Positions 15,447 through 23,795 of a DNA stretch of 64,000 nucleotides are shown one piece after another (position 1 is the stretch's first letter; every line of letters begins with the position of its first letter). A program made the translations under genes and the position numbers. Source of the DNA: Devosia sp. Root413D1. GTDB lineage: Bacteria > Pseudomonadota > Alphaproteobacteria > Rhizobiales > Devosiaceae. The notes below the pieces were generated by a model that was not told the origin of the DNA, ran no database searches, and was given only the letters and a program-made list of their open reading frames with translations. The stretch covers positions 558,001 to 622,000 of the forward strand of contig NZ_LMEA01000011.1 in the NCBI RefSeq assembly GCF_001425235.1. The letters run 5' to 3'.

Positions 15447-16016
15447 ATGCAAATTCCGCCGCAACTGATGACGCTTCCCAACCAGCTGACCATCGGCCGC
15501 ATCCTCGCGATTCCGGTGATCTGCCTGTTCCTCGTTGCCGGCTGGGAGTGGCTGCGCTGGATCGCGCTGCTGCTCTACATCGCCGCCGCCGTTTCCGACT
15601 GGCTCGACGGTTTCCTCGCCCGCCGGATGAGCCTCAACTCGGCGCTCGGCAAGATGCTCGATCCGATCGCCGATAAGCTCTTGGTCGGCGCGCTGCTCAT
15701 CACCTTCGCCTGGACCCGCGATCTCAACGGCTGGGACCTGATCCCGGCCATCGCGATCATGCTGCGCGAGATCTTCGTTTCGGGCCTCCGCGAATACCTC
15801 GGCAACCGCTCGATCAGCGTGCCGGTGACCTTCCTCGCCAAGTGGAAGACCACTGCCCAGCTCGTCGCGCTCGGCCTGATCATCGCCGCCCCGATGCTGC
15901 TCGGCCTCGGCTTCATCAGCCACGTGGTCCTGTGGATCGCCGGCGGGCTCACCGTCTGGACCGGATGGGAGTACCTGCGCTCCACCTGGCCGCATCTGTC
16001 GGGACCTGAACTATGA
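15447..16016 (+). CDS. pgsA: CDP-diacylglycerol-glycerol-3-phosphate 3-phosphatidyltransferase
   Basis: 189-residue inner-membrane enzyme making phosphatidylglycerophosphate, the committed step to phosphatidylglycerol and cardiolipin. The CDP-alcohol phosphotransferase signature D-x2-D-G-x2-A-R-x8-G-x3-D-x3-D is complete, from SDWLDGFLARRMS to KMLDPIADK. Several membrane helices follow (RILAIPVICLFLVAGWEWL; VALGLIIAAPMLLGLGF). The start is taken at 15447 (MQIPPQL), with 15468 (MTLPNQLTIGR) as an alternative. Upstream codons belong to the inverted repeat and are non-native. Its stop overlaps moaD (ATGA). The native promoter region may have been displaced by the repeat. Confidence 0.93.
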   Translation: MQIPPQLMTLPNQLTIGRILAIPVICLFLVAGWEWLRWIALLLYIAAAVSDWLDGFLARRMSLNSALGKMLDPIADKLLVGALLITFAWTRDLNGWDLIPAIAIMLREIFVSGLREYLGNRSISVPVTFLAKWKTTAQLVALGLIIAAPMLLGLGFISHVVLWIAGGLTVWTGWEYLRSTWPHLSGPEL

Positions 16017-16264
16017 AGATCCGCTATTTCGCCTGGCTGCGCGAGCGCCTCAACCGCGGTGAGGAGGACGTTACCCCGCCGGCCGAGGTGATCACCGTCG
16101 GCGACCTGATTCAGTGGCTGAGGGATCGCGACGAAGCCGCTGATCTGGCGATGCAAAAGCCCAGTCTGATCAAGGCGGCGCTCGATACCGAGATCGTGCC
16201 GCACTCGACCCCGATCGGCAATGCCAAGGTCATCGCCCTGTTTCCGCCGATGACCGGCGGCTGA
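16013..16264 (+). CDS. moaD: Molybdopterin synthase sulfur-carrier subunit
   Basis: 83-residue ubiquitin-fold protein ending in the obligatory Gly-Gly (PPMTGG), which carries the thiocarboxylate used to sulfurate cyclic pyranopterin phosphate. It starts KIRYFAWLRERL, a typical MoaD beta-1 strand. It overlaps the pgsA stop by 4 nt and precedes moaE by 3 nt, forming the heterotetrameric MoaD-MoaE enzyme for molybdenum cofactor synthesis. Confidence 0.95.
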   Translation: MKIRYFAWLRERLNRGEEDVTPPAEVITVGDLIQWLRDRDEAADLAMQKPSLIKAALDTEIVPHSTPIGNAKVIALFPPMTGG

Positions 16265-16267
16265 CCC

Positions 16268-16720
16268 GTGTCGGTCCGCCTGCAGCAGGCGCCCTTCGAT
16301 CCGGGCGCCGAGACCAATGCCTTCCTTGCCGCCTCGGCCGGCGCCGGCGCGGCGGTCACCTTTACCGGCCTCGTCCGCTCGCGCCCCGATGATCCGGTCA
16401 GCACGCTGACGCTCGAGAGCTACCCCGAACTGGCGGAAGCCCAGATCGGCAAGGCCATCGCCGAGGCGGTGGTGCGCTTCGGCCTCATCAAGGCGTCGGT
16501 CATCCACCGCTATGGCCAGCTCGCCGTGGGCGAGCCCATCGTCCAGGTGATGACGCTGGCCCCGCACCGCCAGGCCGCCTTCGACGGCGCCTCCTTCCTG
16601 ATGGATTATCTGAAGACCGACGCCCCGTTCTGGAAGAAGGAAGCGACGCCCGAAGGCGAGCGCTGGGTCGAGGCCAAGCCCGAAGACGACGACGCCCGCG
16701 CCAAATGGAACAAGCCATGA
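16268..16720 (+). CDS. moaE: Molybdopterin synthase catalytic subunit
   Basis: 150 residues, GTG start at 16268. MoaE transfers two sulfurs from MoaD to precursor Z. Family landmarks are AAVTFTGLVRSRPDD (~28-42), LTLESYPELAEAQI, VIHRYGQLAVGEPIVQVM (~79-96) and the Lys-containing active-site end (SFLMDYLKTDAPFWKKE). Its ATGA stop/start overlap with the VOC gene extends the operon pgsA-moaD-moaE-VOC-phosphotransferase. Confidence 0.95.
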   Translation: MSVRLQQAPFDPGAETNAFLAASAGAGAAVTFTGLVRSRPDDPVSTLTLESYPELAEAQIGKAIAEAVVRFGLIKASVIHRYGQLAVGEPIVQVMTLAPHRQAAFDGASFLMDYLKTDAPFWKKEATPEGERWVEAKPEDDDARAKWNKP

Positions 16721-17151
16721 CCGACACCCGCCCACCCTTCTCGCTCGTGGGCATCGACCACGTCGTCTTCCTCGTCGACGATCTCGGCAGAGCCACCAAG
16801 TGGTACGCCGACGTGCTCGGCTGCCAGCCCGGCTATTCGTATCCGGCGCTCGGCATGGAGCAGGTCTGGTGCGGCGCCGCGCTGATCGTCCTCTGGGACA
16901 TCACCCATCCGGGCGCGGCTTCCGCCATCCCGCCGGTGAAGGGCGGCCGCAATGTCGACCATGTCTGCATTGCGCTCTCGCCCTTCGATGAAGGCGCCAT
17001 GCGCGCCCACCTTGCCGCGCACGGTGTCCGCATCGAGCGCGAGGCCCTGCATGGCGGGGCCCGCGGCATGGGCAACTCGTTCTATGTGCTCGATCCCTGG
17101 GGCAACAAACTCGAACTCAAAGGGCCGGCCGTCTATCCGGACGGGCGATGA
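16717..17151 (+). CDS. VOC-family (glyoxalase/bleomycin-resistance fold) protein
   Basis: 144 residues in two beta-alpha-beta-beta-beta modules. The first begins GIDHVVFLVDDLGRATKWYADVLGC. The second begins RNVDHVCIALSPFDEGAMRAHL and ends SFYVLDPWGNKLELKG, the usual VOC metal-site strand with Glu. His in GIDH and in VDH and the final Glu are candidate metal ligands, so it may be a dioxygenase, lyase or binding protein; the substrate is unknown. The start at 16717 overlaps the moaE stop (ATGA). Confidence 0.85.
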   Translation: MTDTRPPFSLVGIDHVVFLVDDLGRATKWYADVLGCQPGYSYPALGMEQVWCGAALIVLWDITHPGAASAIPPVKGGRNVDHVCIALSPFDEGAMRAHLAAHGVRIEREALHGGARGMGNSFYVLDPWGNKLELKGPAVYPDGR

Positions 17152-18098
17152 GCGCCGAACCGGATTTCGCCGCCCTCGCGGCTCGCATCGTCAACGAGCG
17201 GCTCGGCTGGTCGCCTGAGCACGTCGAGCGCTTCGCCACCGGCGCCGCGCATTACGTCTTCGACGTCTCGTCTCCAGGGCGTGAATCGGTGGTGGCGCGC
17301 CTCGGCCACCCCTATCGCGCCGCGGGTCTCGCCGAGGGCGCCCGCCTGATGGCAGAGCTCCACGCGCTCGGCGTACCGCTGCCCGGGGTTATCGCCCATG
17401 GCAGCATCGATGGCTTTCCCTACATGCTGATCGAGCGGCTGCCGGGCACCGATCTCGGCAATGTCGTGACCGAGCTCACCGACCCGCAACTGCGCGCCAT
17501 TGCCGAGAACGTCGCCGCCGCGCAAACCGCCGCGGCAAAGTCCCCTCCTGGCAATCGCTACGGCTATGCAGCGACGCCCGAAACCGCGCCGCACGACCGC
17601 TGGTCGAAGGAGCTCGACTCGAACTTCGCCCGCTCGGTGCAGCGCCTCACCGCCGCGGCCTTGTTCGACCCGGCGGTGCTCGCCCCGGTCGGCGCGGCGA
17701 TCGAGCGGCATCGGGCCGAACTCGATACGATTCCGGCAACGCCGTTCCTCCACGATACCACCACCCGCAACGTCATCGTCAGCCCCGAAGGCGGTTTCTC
17801 CGGCATCGTCGATGTCGATGATCTCTGCTTCGGCGACCCGCGCTACGCCCCGGCGCTCACCCTTGCAGCACTCACCTCGATGCGGGGCCCCAAACACTAT
17901 GTCGACTACTGGATGGATGCGGCAGGCCACCGCAACGACCACATCTTCAGCCTCTATGTGGCGCTCTTCCTGCTCGACCTGATGAGCGAGCATGGCCACG
18001 TCTTCAACGGCAATGAGCAGCCGTCGACGCCGGAAGCCCGGGCCGTCCTGCTTGATGCACTGACCTTCGAAACTGCCCGCCTCGCCACCTGGAGCTGA
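17148..18098 (+). CDS. Aminoglycoside-phosphotransferase-like kinase (APH family)
   Basis: 316 residues with a bilobal protein-kinase-like fold. The Brenner motif HDTTTRN (in PFLHDTTTRNVIVS, ~200-213) is H-D-x4-N as in APH enzymes, and the metal-binding DVDD/DP segment is GIVDVDDLCFGDP (~218-230). The N-lobe has a Gly-rich start (FATGAAHYVFDV) and a likely Lys/Arg in VVARLGHP. Such enzymes phosphorylate small hydroxylated metabolites; antibiotic resistance should not be assumed. ATGA overlap with the VOC gene; the deaminase follows after 2 nt. Confidence 0.82.
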   Translation: MSAEPDFAALAARIVNERLGWSPEHVERFATGAAHYVFDVSSPGRESVVARLGHPYRAAGLAEGARLMAELHALGVPLPGVIAHGSIDGFPYMLIERLPGTDLGNVVTELTDPQLRAIAENVAAAQTAAAKSPPGNRYGYAATPETAPHDRWSKELDSNFARSVQRLTAAALFDPAVLAPVGAAIERHRAELDTIPATPFLHDTTTRNVIVSPEGGFSGIVDVDDLCFGDPRYAPALTLAALTSMRGPKHYVDYWMDAAGHRNDHIFSLYVALFLLDLMSEHGHVFNGNEQPSTPEARAVLLDALTFETARLATWS

Positions 18099-18100
18099 CG

Positions 18101-18583
18101 ATGAACGAGACCGACCACAAGCATCTGCTGCGCTGCGCTGAGCTGGCGGAAACCGCGCTCAGCACCAACAATGATCCGTTCGGCTCAATCCTCGTCTCGG
18201 CCTCCGGCGAAGTGCTGTTCGAGGAGCACAACTGGGAGTCCACCGGCGATGCGACGCGGCATCCCGAGATCGATATCGCCAAATGGGCAGCGGCCAACAT
18301 GAGCGCCGCCGAGCGCGCCGTCGCCACCGTCTATACCTCCGGCGAGCACTGCCCGATGTGCGCCGCAGCCCATGCCTGGGTTGGGCTCGGCCGCATCGTC
18401 TACGCCGTCTCGTCGGCGCAACTGACCGAGTGGCGCACCGCCATGGGCGATGGCCCGTCACCGGTCAACGGACTGCCGATCTCCGCCATCGCGCCGGGGT
18501 TGCCGATCGACGGCCCGGATCCGGCGCTGCAGGACCGGATGCATGACCTGCACCGGCGGCGGCACGAGATGCGGCGGGGCTGA
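18101..18583 (+). CDS. Nucleoside/nucleobase deaminase (CDA fold)
   Basis: 160-residue zinc deaminase. Zinc motif 1 is H-P-E (TRHPEIDIAKWAA), with Glu as the proton shuttle. Motif 2 is HCPMCAAAHAWVGLGRIVY (P-C-x2-C-type). The first motif is HPE rather than the HAE of TadA, pointing to the guanine-deaminase-like or uncharacterised branch. It hydrolytically deaminates a purine or pyrimidine base or nucleoside. Last gene of the tightly spaced operon beginning at pgsA. Confidence 0.85.
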   Translation: MNETDHKHLLRCAELAETALSTNNDPFGSILVSASGEVLFEEHNWESTGDATRHPEIDIAKWAAANMSAAERAVATVYTSGEHCPMCAAAHAWVGLGRIVYAVSSAQLTEWRTAMGDGPSPVNGLPISAIAPGLPIDGPDPALQDRMHDLHRRRHEMRRG

Positions 18584-18649
18584 CGACTTCCACCGCCGGT
18601 GCGGGCTGCCCTCAACCCCGCCCCCTCCCCATTAAGATCGAGGCGGTGG

Positions 18650-18808
18650 CACCACCCCCTCCGAGCTTCGCTAGTTCGCTTGCGCTCACAAGCTGCGCTT
18701 GCCTCCCCCATCAAGGGGGAGGTGGGTCGGTGGATTGGACCAGGTCGCGCCACACACACTGGACGGCACCTCCCCCTTGATGGGGGAGGCTGGGAGGGGG
18801 TGGGGCGG
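18650..18808. repeat. Family D inverted repeat, copy 2
   Basis: CACCACCCCCTCCGAGCTTC... with GGGAGGGGGTGGGGCGG at the end; inner arms CCTCCCCCATCAAGGGGGAGG (18702-18722) and CACCTCCCCCTTGATGGGGG (18767-18786). Same organisation as 5336-5498. It lies between the convergent deaminase and LysR genes. Confidence 0.85.
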
Positions 18809-18840
18809 CACGCGAGGTGGCGCCCTGCGCGCACGCCCCC

Positions 18841-19746
18841 TCACCCCACCCGCCCCCGCTCCGCCAAGAAATCCAGCAGCACCCGCACGCGCGCCGGCAA
18901 ATACCCGCCCTGCCCGCTGAACACGGCGTGGAAATCCTCGAGATCGCCGGGGTTCTGCGCCTCCAGCACCGGCACCAGCCGCCCGGCGGCGAGGTCGTCG
19001 CGCACCGTGAAGGCGGCGAGCCGGGTGATGCCGACGCCGGCCACCGCCAGCTGCCGCAACGCCTCGCCATCGCTCGCCTGCAGGTTCCCCGCCACCGGCA
19101 CCGAAACCAGCTTGTTGCCCTCCTTGAGCGGCCAGCCCTCGACCGTCCGCCGGTAGCAGAAGTTCAGCCGGTTATGCGCTTCGAGCTCGGCGGCGCTCGC
19201 CGGCGTGCCATGGCGTTCGAGATAGGCCGGCGCCGCGACGATCACCATGCGCGTCGCGCCGAGCTTTCGCGCCAAGAGGCTCGAGTTCTTCAGCGGCCCG
19301 GCCCGCACCGCCACATCGGTGCGCTCGGCGTAGAGATCGACGATCGCATCGGTCTGCACCACGTTGAGGCTGATACCGGGATAAAGTGCCAGGAACTCCG
19401 GCAGCAGCGGCGTCAGGATATGGGTGCCGTATGAGGCGCTGGTATTGAGCCGGATCCGCCCGGCCGGCTGCTCGGCCGCCCCGGCGCCGCGCTCCGCCTC
19501 CTCGAGATCGGCGAGAATCCTGAGGCTCGACTCGTAGAACGCCGTGCCCTCCGGCGTCAGCTGCAGCGTGCGGGTCGAGCGGCTGAGCAGCCGCGTGCCG
19601 AGCCGCGTCTCGAGCCGTGCCATCAGCTTGCTCACCGCCGAGGGCGTCATCCGCAGCGTCCGCGCGGCCGCCGAGAAGCCGCCCATATCGACCACTCGCA
19701 CGAACACGTCCATCTCGCCGAAGCGGTTCACCTCATTGCGCGACAT
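18841..19746 (-). CDS. LysR-family transcriptional regulator
   Basis: 301 residues. N-terminal helix-turn-helix (~12-70: FVRVVDMGGFSAAARTLRMT, PSAVSKLMARLETRLGTRLL), then a periplasmic-binding-protein-like effector domain (~92-295, starting GRIRLNTSASYG). The sequence is closest in feel to the CrgA/DmlR branch (SYGTHILTPLLPEFLALYP). It is divergent from the MFS transporter and aldo-keto reductase genes, which are likely targets. A TGTGA-N7-TCACA palindrome overlaps its own start codon, allowing autorepression and control of the divergent promoter. Confidence 0.92.
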   Translation of the reverse strand: MSRNEVNRFGEMDVFVRVVDMGGFSAAARTLRMTPSAVSKLMARLETRLGTRLLSRSTRTLQLTPEGTAFYESSLRILADLEEAERGAGAAEQPAGRIRLNTSASYGTHILTPLLPEFLALYPGISLNVVQTDAIVDLYAERTDVAVRAGPLKNSSLLARKLGATRMVIVAAPAYLERHGTPASAAELEAHNRLNFCYRRTVEGWPLKEGNKLVSVPVAGNLQASDGEALRQLAVAGVGITRLAAFTVRDDLAAGRLVPVLEAQNPGDLEDFHAVFSGQGGYLPARVRVLLDFLAERGRVG

Positions 19747-19762
19747 GTGAACTCAACTCACA
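19746..19762. promoter_or_regulatory. LysR-type operator TGTGA-N7-TCACA
   Basis: A 17-bp interrupted palindrome that contains the T-N11-A core expected of LysR boxes (TGAACTCAACTCA). It overlaps the first base of the LysR start codon and lies ~82 nt from the MFS start. Confidence 0.5.
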
Positions 19763-19843
19763 AAAGCTGTTCCCTGAGGCAGTCTAGTTCATCGAGCCCG
19801 CGAGGTCCATTTCTGCGCCCTGACCAGTTTCCTGGGGTGTATC

Positions 19844-21013
19844 ATGCCACTCGCTCTCTATGCGCTCACCGCCGGTGCCTTCGGCATCGGCGTCACCGAA
19901 TTCGTCATCATGGGCCTGCTGCTCGAAGTCGGCGCCGATCTCGGCGTCAGCGTCGCCATGGCGGGCCTGTTGATCTCCGGCTATGCCCTCGGCGTCGTCG
20001 TCGGCGCCCCGCTCCTCACCTCGCTCACCGCCCGCTGGCCGCGCAAGACCACTTTGCTGGTGCTGATGGCGATCTTCACCCTCGGCAACATCGCCTGCGC
20101 TATCGCGCCGAGCTACGAGATGCTGATGGCGGCGCGGGTCCTGACTTCGCTCGCCCATGGCACCTTCTTCGGCGTCGGCTCGGTGGTCGCCACCAGCCTC
20201 GTTGCGCCGGATCGCCGGGCTTCCGCCATCGCGGTGATGTTCACGGGCCTCACCGTCGCCAATATCCTCGGCGTGCCGTTCGGCACCTGGCTGGGCCAGC
20301 TGACCTCGTGGCGCACCACCTTCTGGGCCGTCGCCGCCATCGGCATCGTCGCCATGCTGGTGATCACCGCCCTCGTCCCCAGGGACCAGGCCGCGCCCGA
20401 GGCCGCCGACTGGCGGGCCGACCTTCGCGCCATGCTGCGCGGGCCGGTGCTGTTCGGGCTCCTCCTCACCGTGCTCGGCTTTGGCGGCGTGTTCACTGTC
20501 TTCACCTACATCGCGCCCGCCCTCACCGAGGTCAGCGGTTTCCCCGAAGCCATGGTCTCGCCGATCCTCCTGGTGTTCGGCGGCGGCCTCGTCGTCGGCA
20601 ATCTCTTGGGCGGCAAGCTCGCCGACCGGAACCTGCTGTGGAGCGTGCTCGGCACTCTTGCCGCCCTCGGCATCGTCATGCTGGCGATGAGTTTCGCCCT
20701 GCCTAACCCGATCGCCGCGGTCATCGCAGTTGGCCTCCTCGGTGCGGCCGGCTTCGCCACCGTGGCGCCGCTGCAGCTCTGGGTGCTGGAAAAGGCCGGC
20801 GGGGCCGGCACCAGTCTCGCCTCCTCGCTCAACATCGCCGCCTTCAACCTCGGCAACGCGCTCGGCGCCTGGCTCGGCGGCGTCGCCCTCGAACAGGGGC
20901 TTGGGCTCACCGCCCTGCCACTGGTCGGCGCCGTGCTGCCGCTGCTCGCGCTGGCGCTGCTGCTGGTCAGCCTGCTGCTCCGCCGCCACGCCCCACTCGT
21001 CCCCTCCAACTGA
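19844..21013 (+). CDS. MFS transporter (AraJ/YdhP-like, 12 TM)
   Basis: 389 residues with 12 predicted membrane helices. The first helix is LTAGAFGIGVTEFVIMGLL, typical of the AraJ/YdhP/SotB group of sugar or drug efflux proteins (DHA1 class). The conserved loop after helix 2 is LTARWPRKTTLLVLM, and motif C-like glycine residues occur in helix 5 (ANILGVPFGTWLGQ). Proton-driven export is inferred; the substrate is unknown. It is followed by an aldo-keto reductase after 11 nt and controlled, probably, by the divergent LysR protein. Confidence 0.88.
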   Translation: MPLALYALTAGAFGIGVTEFVIMGLLLEVGADLGVSVAMAGLLISGYALGVVVGAPLLTSLTARWPRKTTLLVLMAIFTLGNIACAIAPSYEMLMAARVLTSLAHGTFFGVGSVVATSLVAPDRRASAIAVMFTGLTVANILGVPFGTWLGQLTSWRTTFWAVAAIGIVAMLVITALVPRDQAAPEAADWRADLRAMLRGPVLFGLLLTVLGFGGVFTVFTYIAPALTEVSGFPEAMVSPILLVFGGGLVVGNLLGGKLADRNLLWSVLGTLAALGIVMLAMSFALPNPIAAVIAVGLLGAAGFATVAPLQLWVLEKAGGAGTSLASSLNIAAFNLGNALGAWLGGVALEQGLGLTALPLVGAVLPLLALALLLVSLLLRRHAPLVPSN

Positions 21014-21024
21014 AAGTCGATATC

Positions 21025-22059
21025 ATGGATTACCGCACTCTCGGGGCCTCGGGCCTGAAGGTCCCTGCCCTCAGCTTCGGCGCCGGCACCTTTGGCGGCT
21101 CCGGCCCGCTGTTCAGCCACTGGGGCACCTCCGACGAAGCCGAAGCCCGGCGCCTCGTCGATATCTGCCTCGAGGCCGGCGTCACCCTGTTCGACACCGC
21201 CGACGTCTATTCCGACGGTGCTTCCGAACGGGTGCTGGGCGCCGCCCTCAAGGGCCGCCGGCACCAGGCGCTGATCTCCACCAAGACCGGCCTGCCGATG
21301 GGCGATGGCCCGACCGAAGCCGGCACCTCTCGTGCCCGGCTGATCGGGAGCGTCGACGCCGCGCTCACCCGCCTCGGCACCGACTATATCGATCTGTTGC
21401 AGCTGCACGCCTTCGACGCCGCGACGCCGGTGGCGGAAACCCTTGGCACGCTCGATGACCTCGTCCGCGCCGGCAAGCTCCGCTATATCGGCGTTTCCAA
21501 CTTCGCCGGCTGGCAGCTGATGAAATCGCTCGATCTCTCGCACCGGCACGGCTGGTCTCGCTACGTGGCGCACCAGGTCTACTACTCGCTGCTCGGCCGC
21601 GATTACGAATGGGAGCTGATGCCGCTCGGGCTCGACCAGGGCGTCGGCGCGCTGGTCTGGAGCCCGCTCGGCTGGGGCCGGCTCACGGGAAAGCTTCGCC
21701 GCGGCCAGCCCCTGCCCGAAGGCAGCCGACTGCACAACACCGCCGAGTTCGGCCCGCCGGTCGACGACGAAAAGCTCTATGCCATCGTCGACGTGCTGGA
21801 CGAGATCGCTGCGGAGACCGGCAGGACCATCCCGCAGATCGCCCTCAACTGGCTGCTGCAGCGCCCGACGGTGTCCTCGGTGATCATCGGCGCCCGCAAC
21901 GAGGAGCAGTTGCGCCAGAACCTTGGCGCCATCGGCTGGTCGCTCGATGCCGGCCAGATCGCCCGGCTCGACGCGGCGAGTGCGGTCACGCCTTCGTATC
22001 CGCGCTTTCCGTATTACCGGCAGGCCGGCTTCCAGCGCCTCGATCCGCCGGCGGTGTGA
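21025..22059 (+). CDS. Aldo/keto reductase (NADP-dependent)
   Basis: 344 residues, TIM-barrel AKR. The catalytic tetrad is complete: Asp57 and Tyr62 (LFDTADVY), Lys87 (ISTKTG) and His128 (LLQLHAFD). The cofactor-binding end is IIGARNEEQLRQNL. It is related to the voltage-channel beta-subunit/YajO group. It reduces aldehydes or ketones; the substrate is unknown. Co-transcribed with the MFS exporter, so it may act on the same toxic compound. Confidence 0.92.
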   Translation: MDYRTLGASGLKVPALSFGAGTFGGSGPLFSHWGTSDEAEARRLVDICLEAGVTLFDTADVYSDGASERVLGAALKGRRHQALISTKTGLPMGDGPTEAGTSRARLIGSVDAALTRLGTDYIDLLQLHAFDAATPVAETLGTLDDLVRAGKLRYIGVSNFAGWQLMKSLDLSHRHGWSRYVAHQVYYSLLGRDYEWELMPLGLDQGVGALVWSPLGWGRLTGKLRRGQPLPEGSRLHNTAEFGPPVDDEKLYAIVDVLDEIAAETGRTIPQIALNWLLQRPTVSSVIIGARNEEQLRQNLGAIGWSLDAGQIARLDAASAVTPSYPRFPYYRQAGFQRLDPPAV

Positions 22060-22190
22060 TGGAGCCAAACCACCAGTTGAGCTACCGAGCGATCACAGGT
22101 GGATGATCGCTGGAGTGATCGAGCTAACCCACCACATTCGCCCCATCCACGATGGTGGGTGGGGAAGGACCCGGGGCCCCCTGGGGAGGC

Positions 22191-22222
22191 AAAAACAAAA
22201 GGCCCGCTGAATCAGCGGGCCT
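22191..22222 (-). terminator. Rho-independent terminator of ilvE
   Basis: Minus strand: AAGGCCCGCTGA-TTCAGCGGGCCTT followed by TTGTTTTTG. It lies ~25 nt beyond the ilvE stop. The 188-bp convergent gap holds nothing else. Confidence 0.88.
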
Positions 22223-22247
22223 TCAAACTTCGATACAAACCAAAAGC

Positions 22248-23138
22248 TTACTCGGCTGCGACCTTCTTCGGGGTCACGGCTTCCGCGTAAGCGTTGATCA
22301 GCGTGGTGCAGGCCTTGGCCGGCTTGAACTTGTACTCGCCGATCTCGCTGACCGGAGTCACTTCCGCCGCCGTGCCGGTGAGGAAGCATTCCTCGAAATC
22401 CGCCAGCTCTTCCGGCTTGATGTGGCGTTCGACCACCTTGTAGCCGTTCTCGCGCGCCAGCTGGATCAGCGTCTGCCGGGTGATGCCGTTGAGGAAGCAA
22501 TCCGGGGTCGGCGTGTGGATTTCGTCGCCCTTGACGAAGAACACGTTGGCGCCGGTGGCTTCGGCGACGAGCCCGCGATAGTCGAGCATCAGCGCGTCGG
22601 CATAGCCATTGGCCATCGCCGCGTCCTTCGACAGCGTGCAGATCATGTAAAGGCCGGCGGCCTTGGCCGAAGACGGGATGGTCTCCGGGCTCGGGCGCTT
22701 CCAGCGGCTCCATTCGAGGCGGATGCCTTTCAGCTTTTCCTCGACCGAGAAATAGCTCGGCCACACCCACGCGGCGATGGCGAGGTGCACCTTGTTGTTG
22801 CGGCCGGGAACCGACAGTTCCTCCGAGCCGCGCCAGGCCACGGGGCGGACATAGGCATCGACGAGGCCGTTCTTTTCGAGCACCAGGCGCTTGGCTGCCT
22901 CGATCTCATCGACCGAATATGGGATGGTGAAATCCAGCGTCTTGCCGCTCTGGATCAGGCGCTCGCTGTGCTGGCGCGACTTGAAGATCTCGCCACCATA
23001 GGCGCGCTCGCCCTCGAACACCGAGCTCGCATAGTGCAGCCCGTGCGTCAGCACGTGGATCTTGGCGTCCTTCCAGGGAACCAACTGACCATCAAACCAG
23101 ATCCAGCCTTCACGCTGGTCCATTGGCAAGCCTGCCAT
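22248..23138 (-). CDS. ilvE: Branched-chain amino-acid aminotransferase
   Basis: 296 residues, fold-type IV PLP enzyme that makes the last step of Val, Leu and Ile synthesis. PLP lysine Lys159 is in SSAKAAGLY. Phosphate-cradle and substrate residues are in THGLHYASSVFEG (31-43), GYADALMLDYRGLVAEATGAN and ECFLTGTAAEVTPV. A strong ribosome-binding site (GGGAGATTGAG) precedes the ATG. It is divergent from a PetP-type MarR regulator, an arrangement common in Alphaproteobacteria, and has its own terminator. Confidence 0.96.
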   Translation of the reverse strand: MAGLPMDQREGWIWFDGQLVPWKDAKIHVLTHGLHYASSVFEGERAYGGEIFKSRQHSERLIQSGKTLDFTIPYSVDEIEAAKRLVLEKNGLVDAYVRPVAWRGSEELSVPGRNNKVHLAIAAWVWPSYFSVEEKLKGIRLEWSRWKRPSPETIPSSAKAAGLYMICTLSKDAAMANGYADALMLDYRGLVAEATGANVFFVKGDEIHTPTPDCFLNGITRQTLIQLARENGYKVVERHIKPEELADFEECFLTGTAAEVTPVSEIGEYKFKPAKACTTLINAYAEAVTPKKVAAE

Positions 23139-23272
23139 CTCAATCTCCCACTCGTCTGGTGCGGCCCTTCGGGTCCGCCGTGTTGTTGCCTGTGATCCTG
23201 CCCCACCGGCTTGCTATTGGCAAACCGGAACGGCTTTGGGATAAGGCAAAGAGCTGTGTTTTCGATGGGGTG

Positions 23273-23794
23273 ATGATGGCATCGGGCAAAATAAATGTCA
23301 ACAAGGCTGACATAAATTTGGCGCAGGCCGGCGAGCCTGCCATGCCGCTCGACGTCATGGGCTTGTTCTTCTTCGCTTACCGGGACTTCGTCGGCGATGC
23401 TGATGCACTGCTTGAACGGCAGGGGTTCGGCCGCGCCCACCACCGGGTGCTTTATTTCGTCAACCTCAGGCCCGGCATGCCCGTTGCCGACCTGCTCGAT
23501 ATCCTGAAGATCACCAAGCAGAGCCTCGCTCGGGTGCTGCGCCAGCTGGTCGACAATGGCTATGTCGAGCAGAAAACCGGCGAGACGGACCGCCGCCAGC
23601 GCCTGCTCTATGCCACCGAGAAAGGCCGCGGCCTGTTCGAGACCCTCTCGGCCACCCAGACCAGCCGCATCGAAGCCGCCATCGCCGCCCTGCCCCCCGA
23701 AGGCAAGCGCACCGTGCTGCGGTTCTTCGTCGGCATGGTCGAACCGGAAGATCGCGGGTTGCTGGATCGGCTGAAGCTCACCGAAGAGCTGTAG
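23273..23794 (+). CDS. MarR-family regulator, PetP-like
   Basis: Up to 173 residues. The diagnostic region is LFFFAYRDFVGDADALLERQ, GFGRAHHRVLYFVN, then the recognition helix-turn-helix LLDILKITKQSLARVLRQLV and the wing VEQKTGETDRRQRLLYAT. This matches alphaproteobacterial PetP. The start is uncertain: ATGs at 23273/23276 have little ribosome-binding site, while one at 23342 (MPLDVMGLFF) lies just after a 31-bp palindrome (23289-23319) that would then be its operator. The distal start is annotated to keep the full frame. Divergent from ilvE. Confidence 0.85.
   Translation: MMASGKINVNKADINLAQAGEPAMPLDVMGLFFFAYRDFVGDADALLERQGFGRAHHRVLYFVNLRPGMPVADLLDILKITKQSLARVLRQLVDNGYVEQKTGETDRRQRLLYATEKGRGLFETLSATQTSRIEAAIAALPPEGKRTVLRFFVGMVEPEDRGLLDRLKLTEEL
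23289..23319. promoter_or_regulatory. Palindrome AAATAAATGTCA-N7-TGACATAAATTT, candidate PetP/MarR operator
   Basis: 12-bp arms with 9 of 12 matches and a perfect core ATGTCA/TGACAT, AT-rich in a 65% GC region. It lies between ilvE and the likely PetP translation start at 23342. Confidence 0.55.
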
Positions 23795-23795
23795 C

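Noticed and set aside
17148-18098. Aminoglycoside resistance gene
   Set aside because: It has only the generic APH kinase motifs and sits in a molybdopterin/phospholipid operon; metabolic kinases share this fold.
20506-22068. Long minus-strand open frame (520 codons) opposite the MFS/aldo-keto reductase genes
   Set aside because: It is the antisense shadow of two clearly conserved plus-strand genes; its product is Arg/Gly/Pro-rich with no fold, typical of GC-rich antisense frames.
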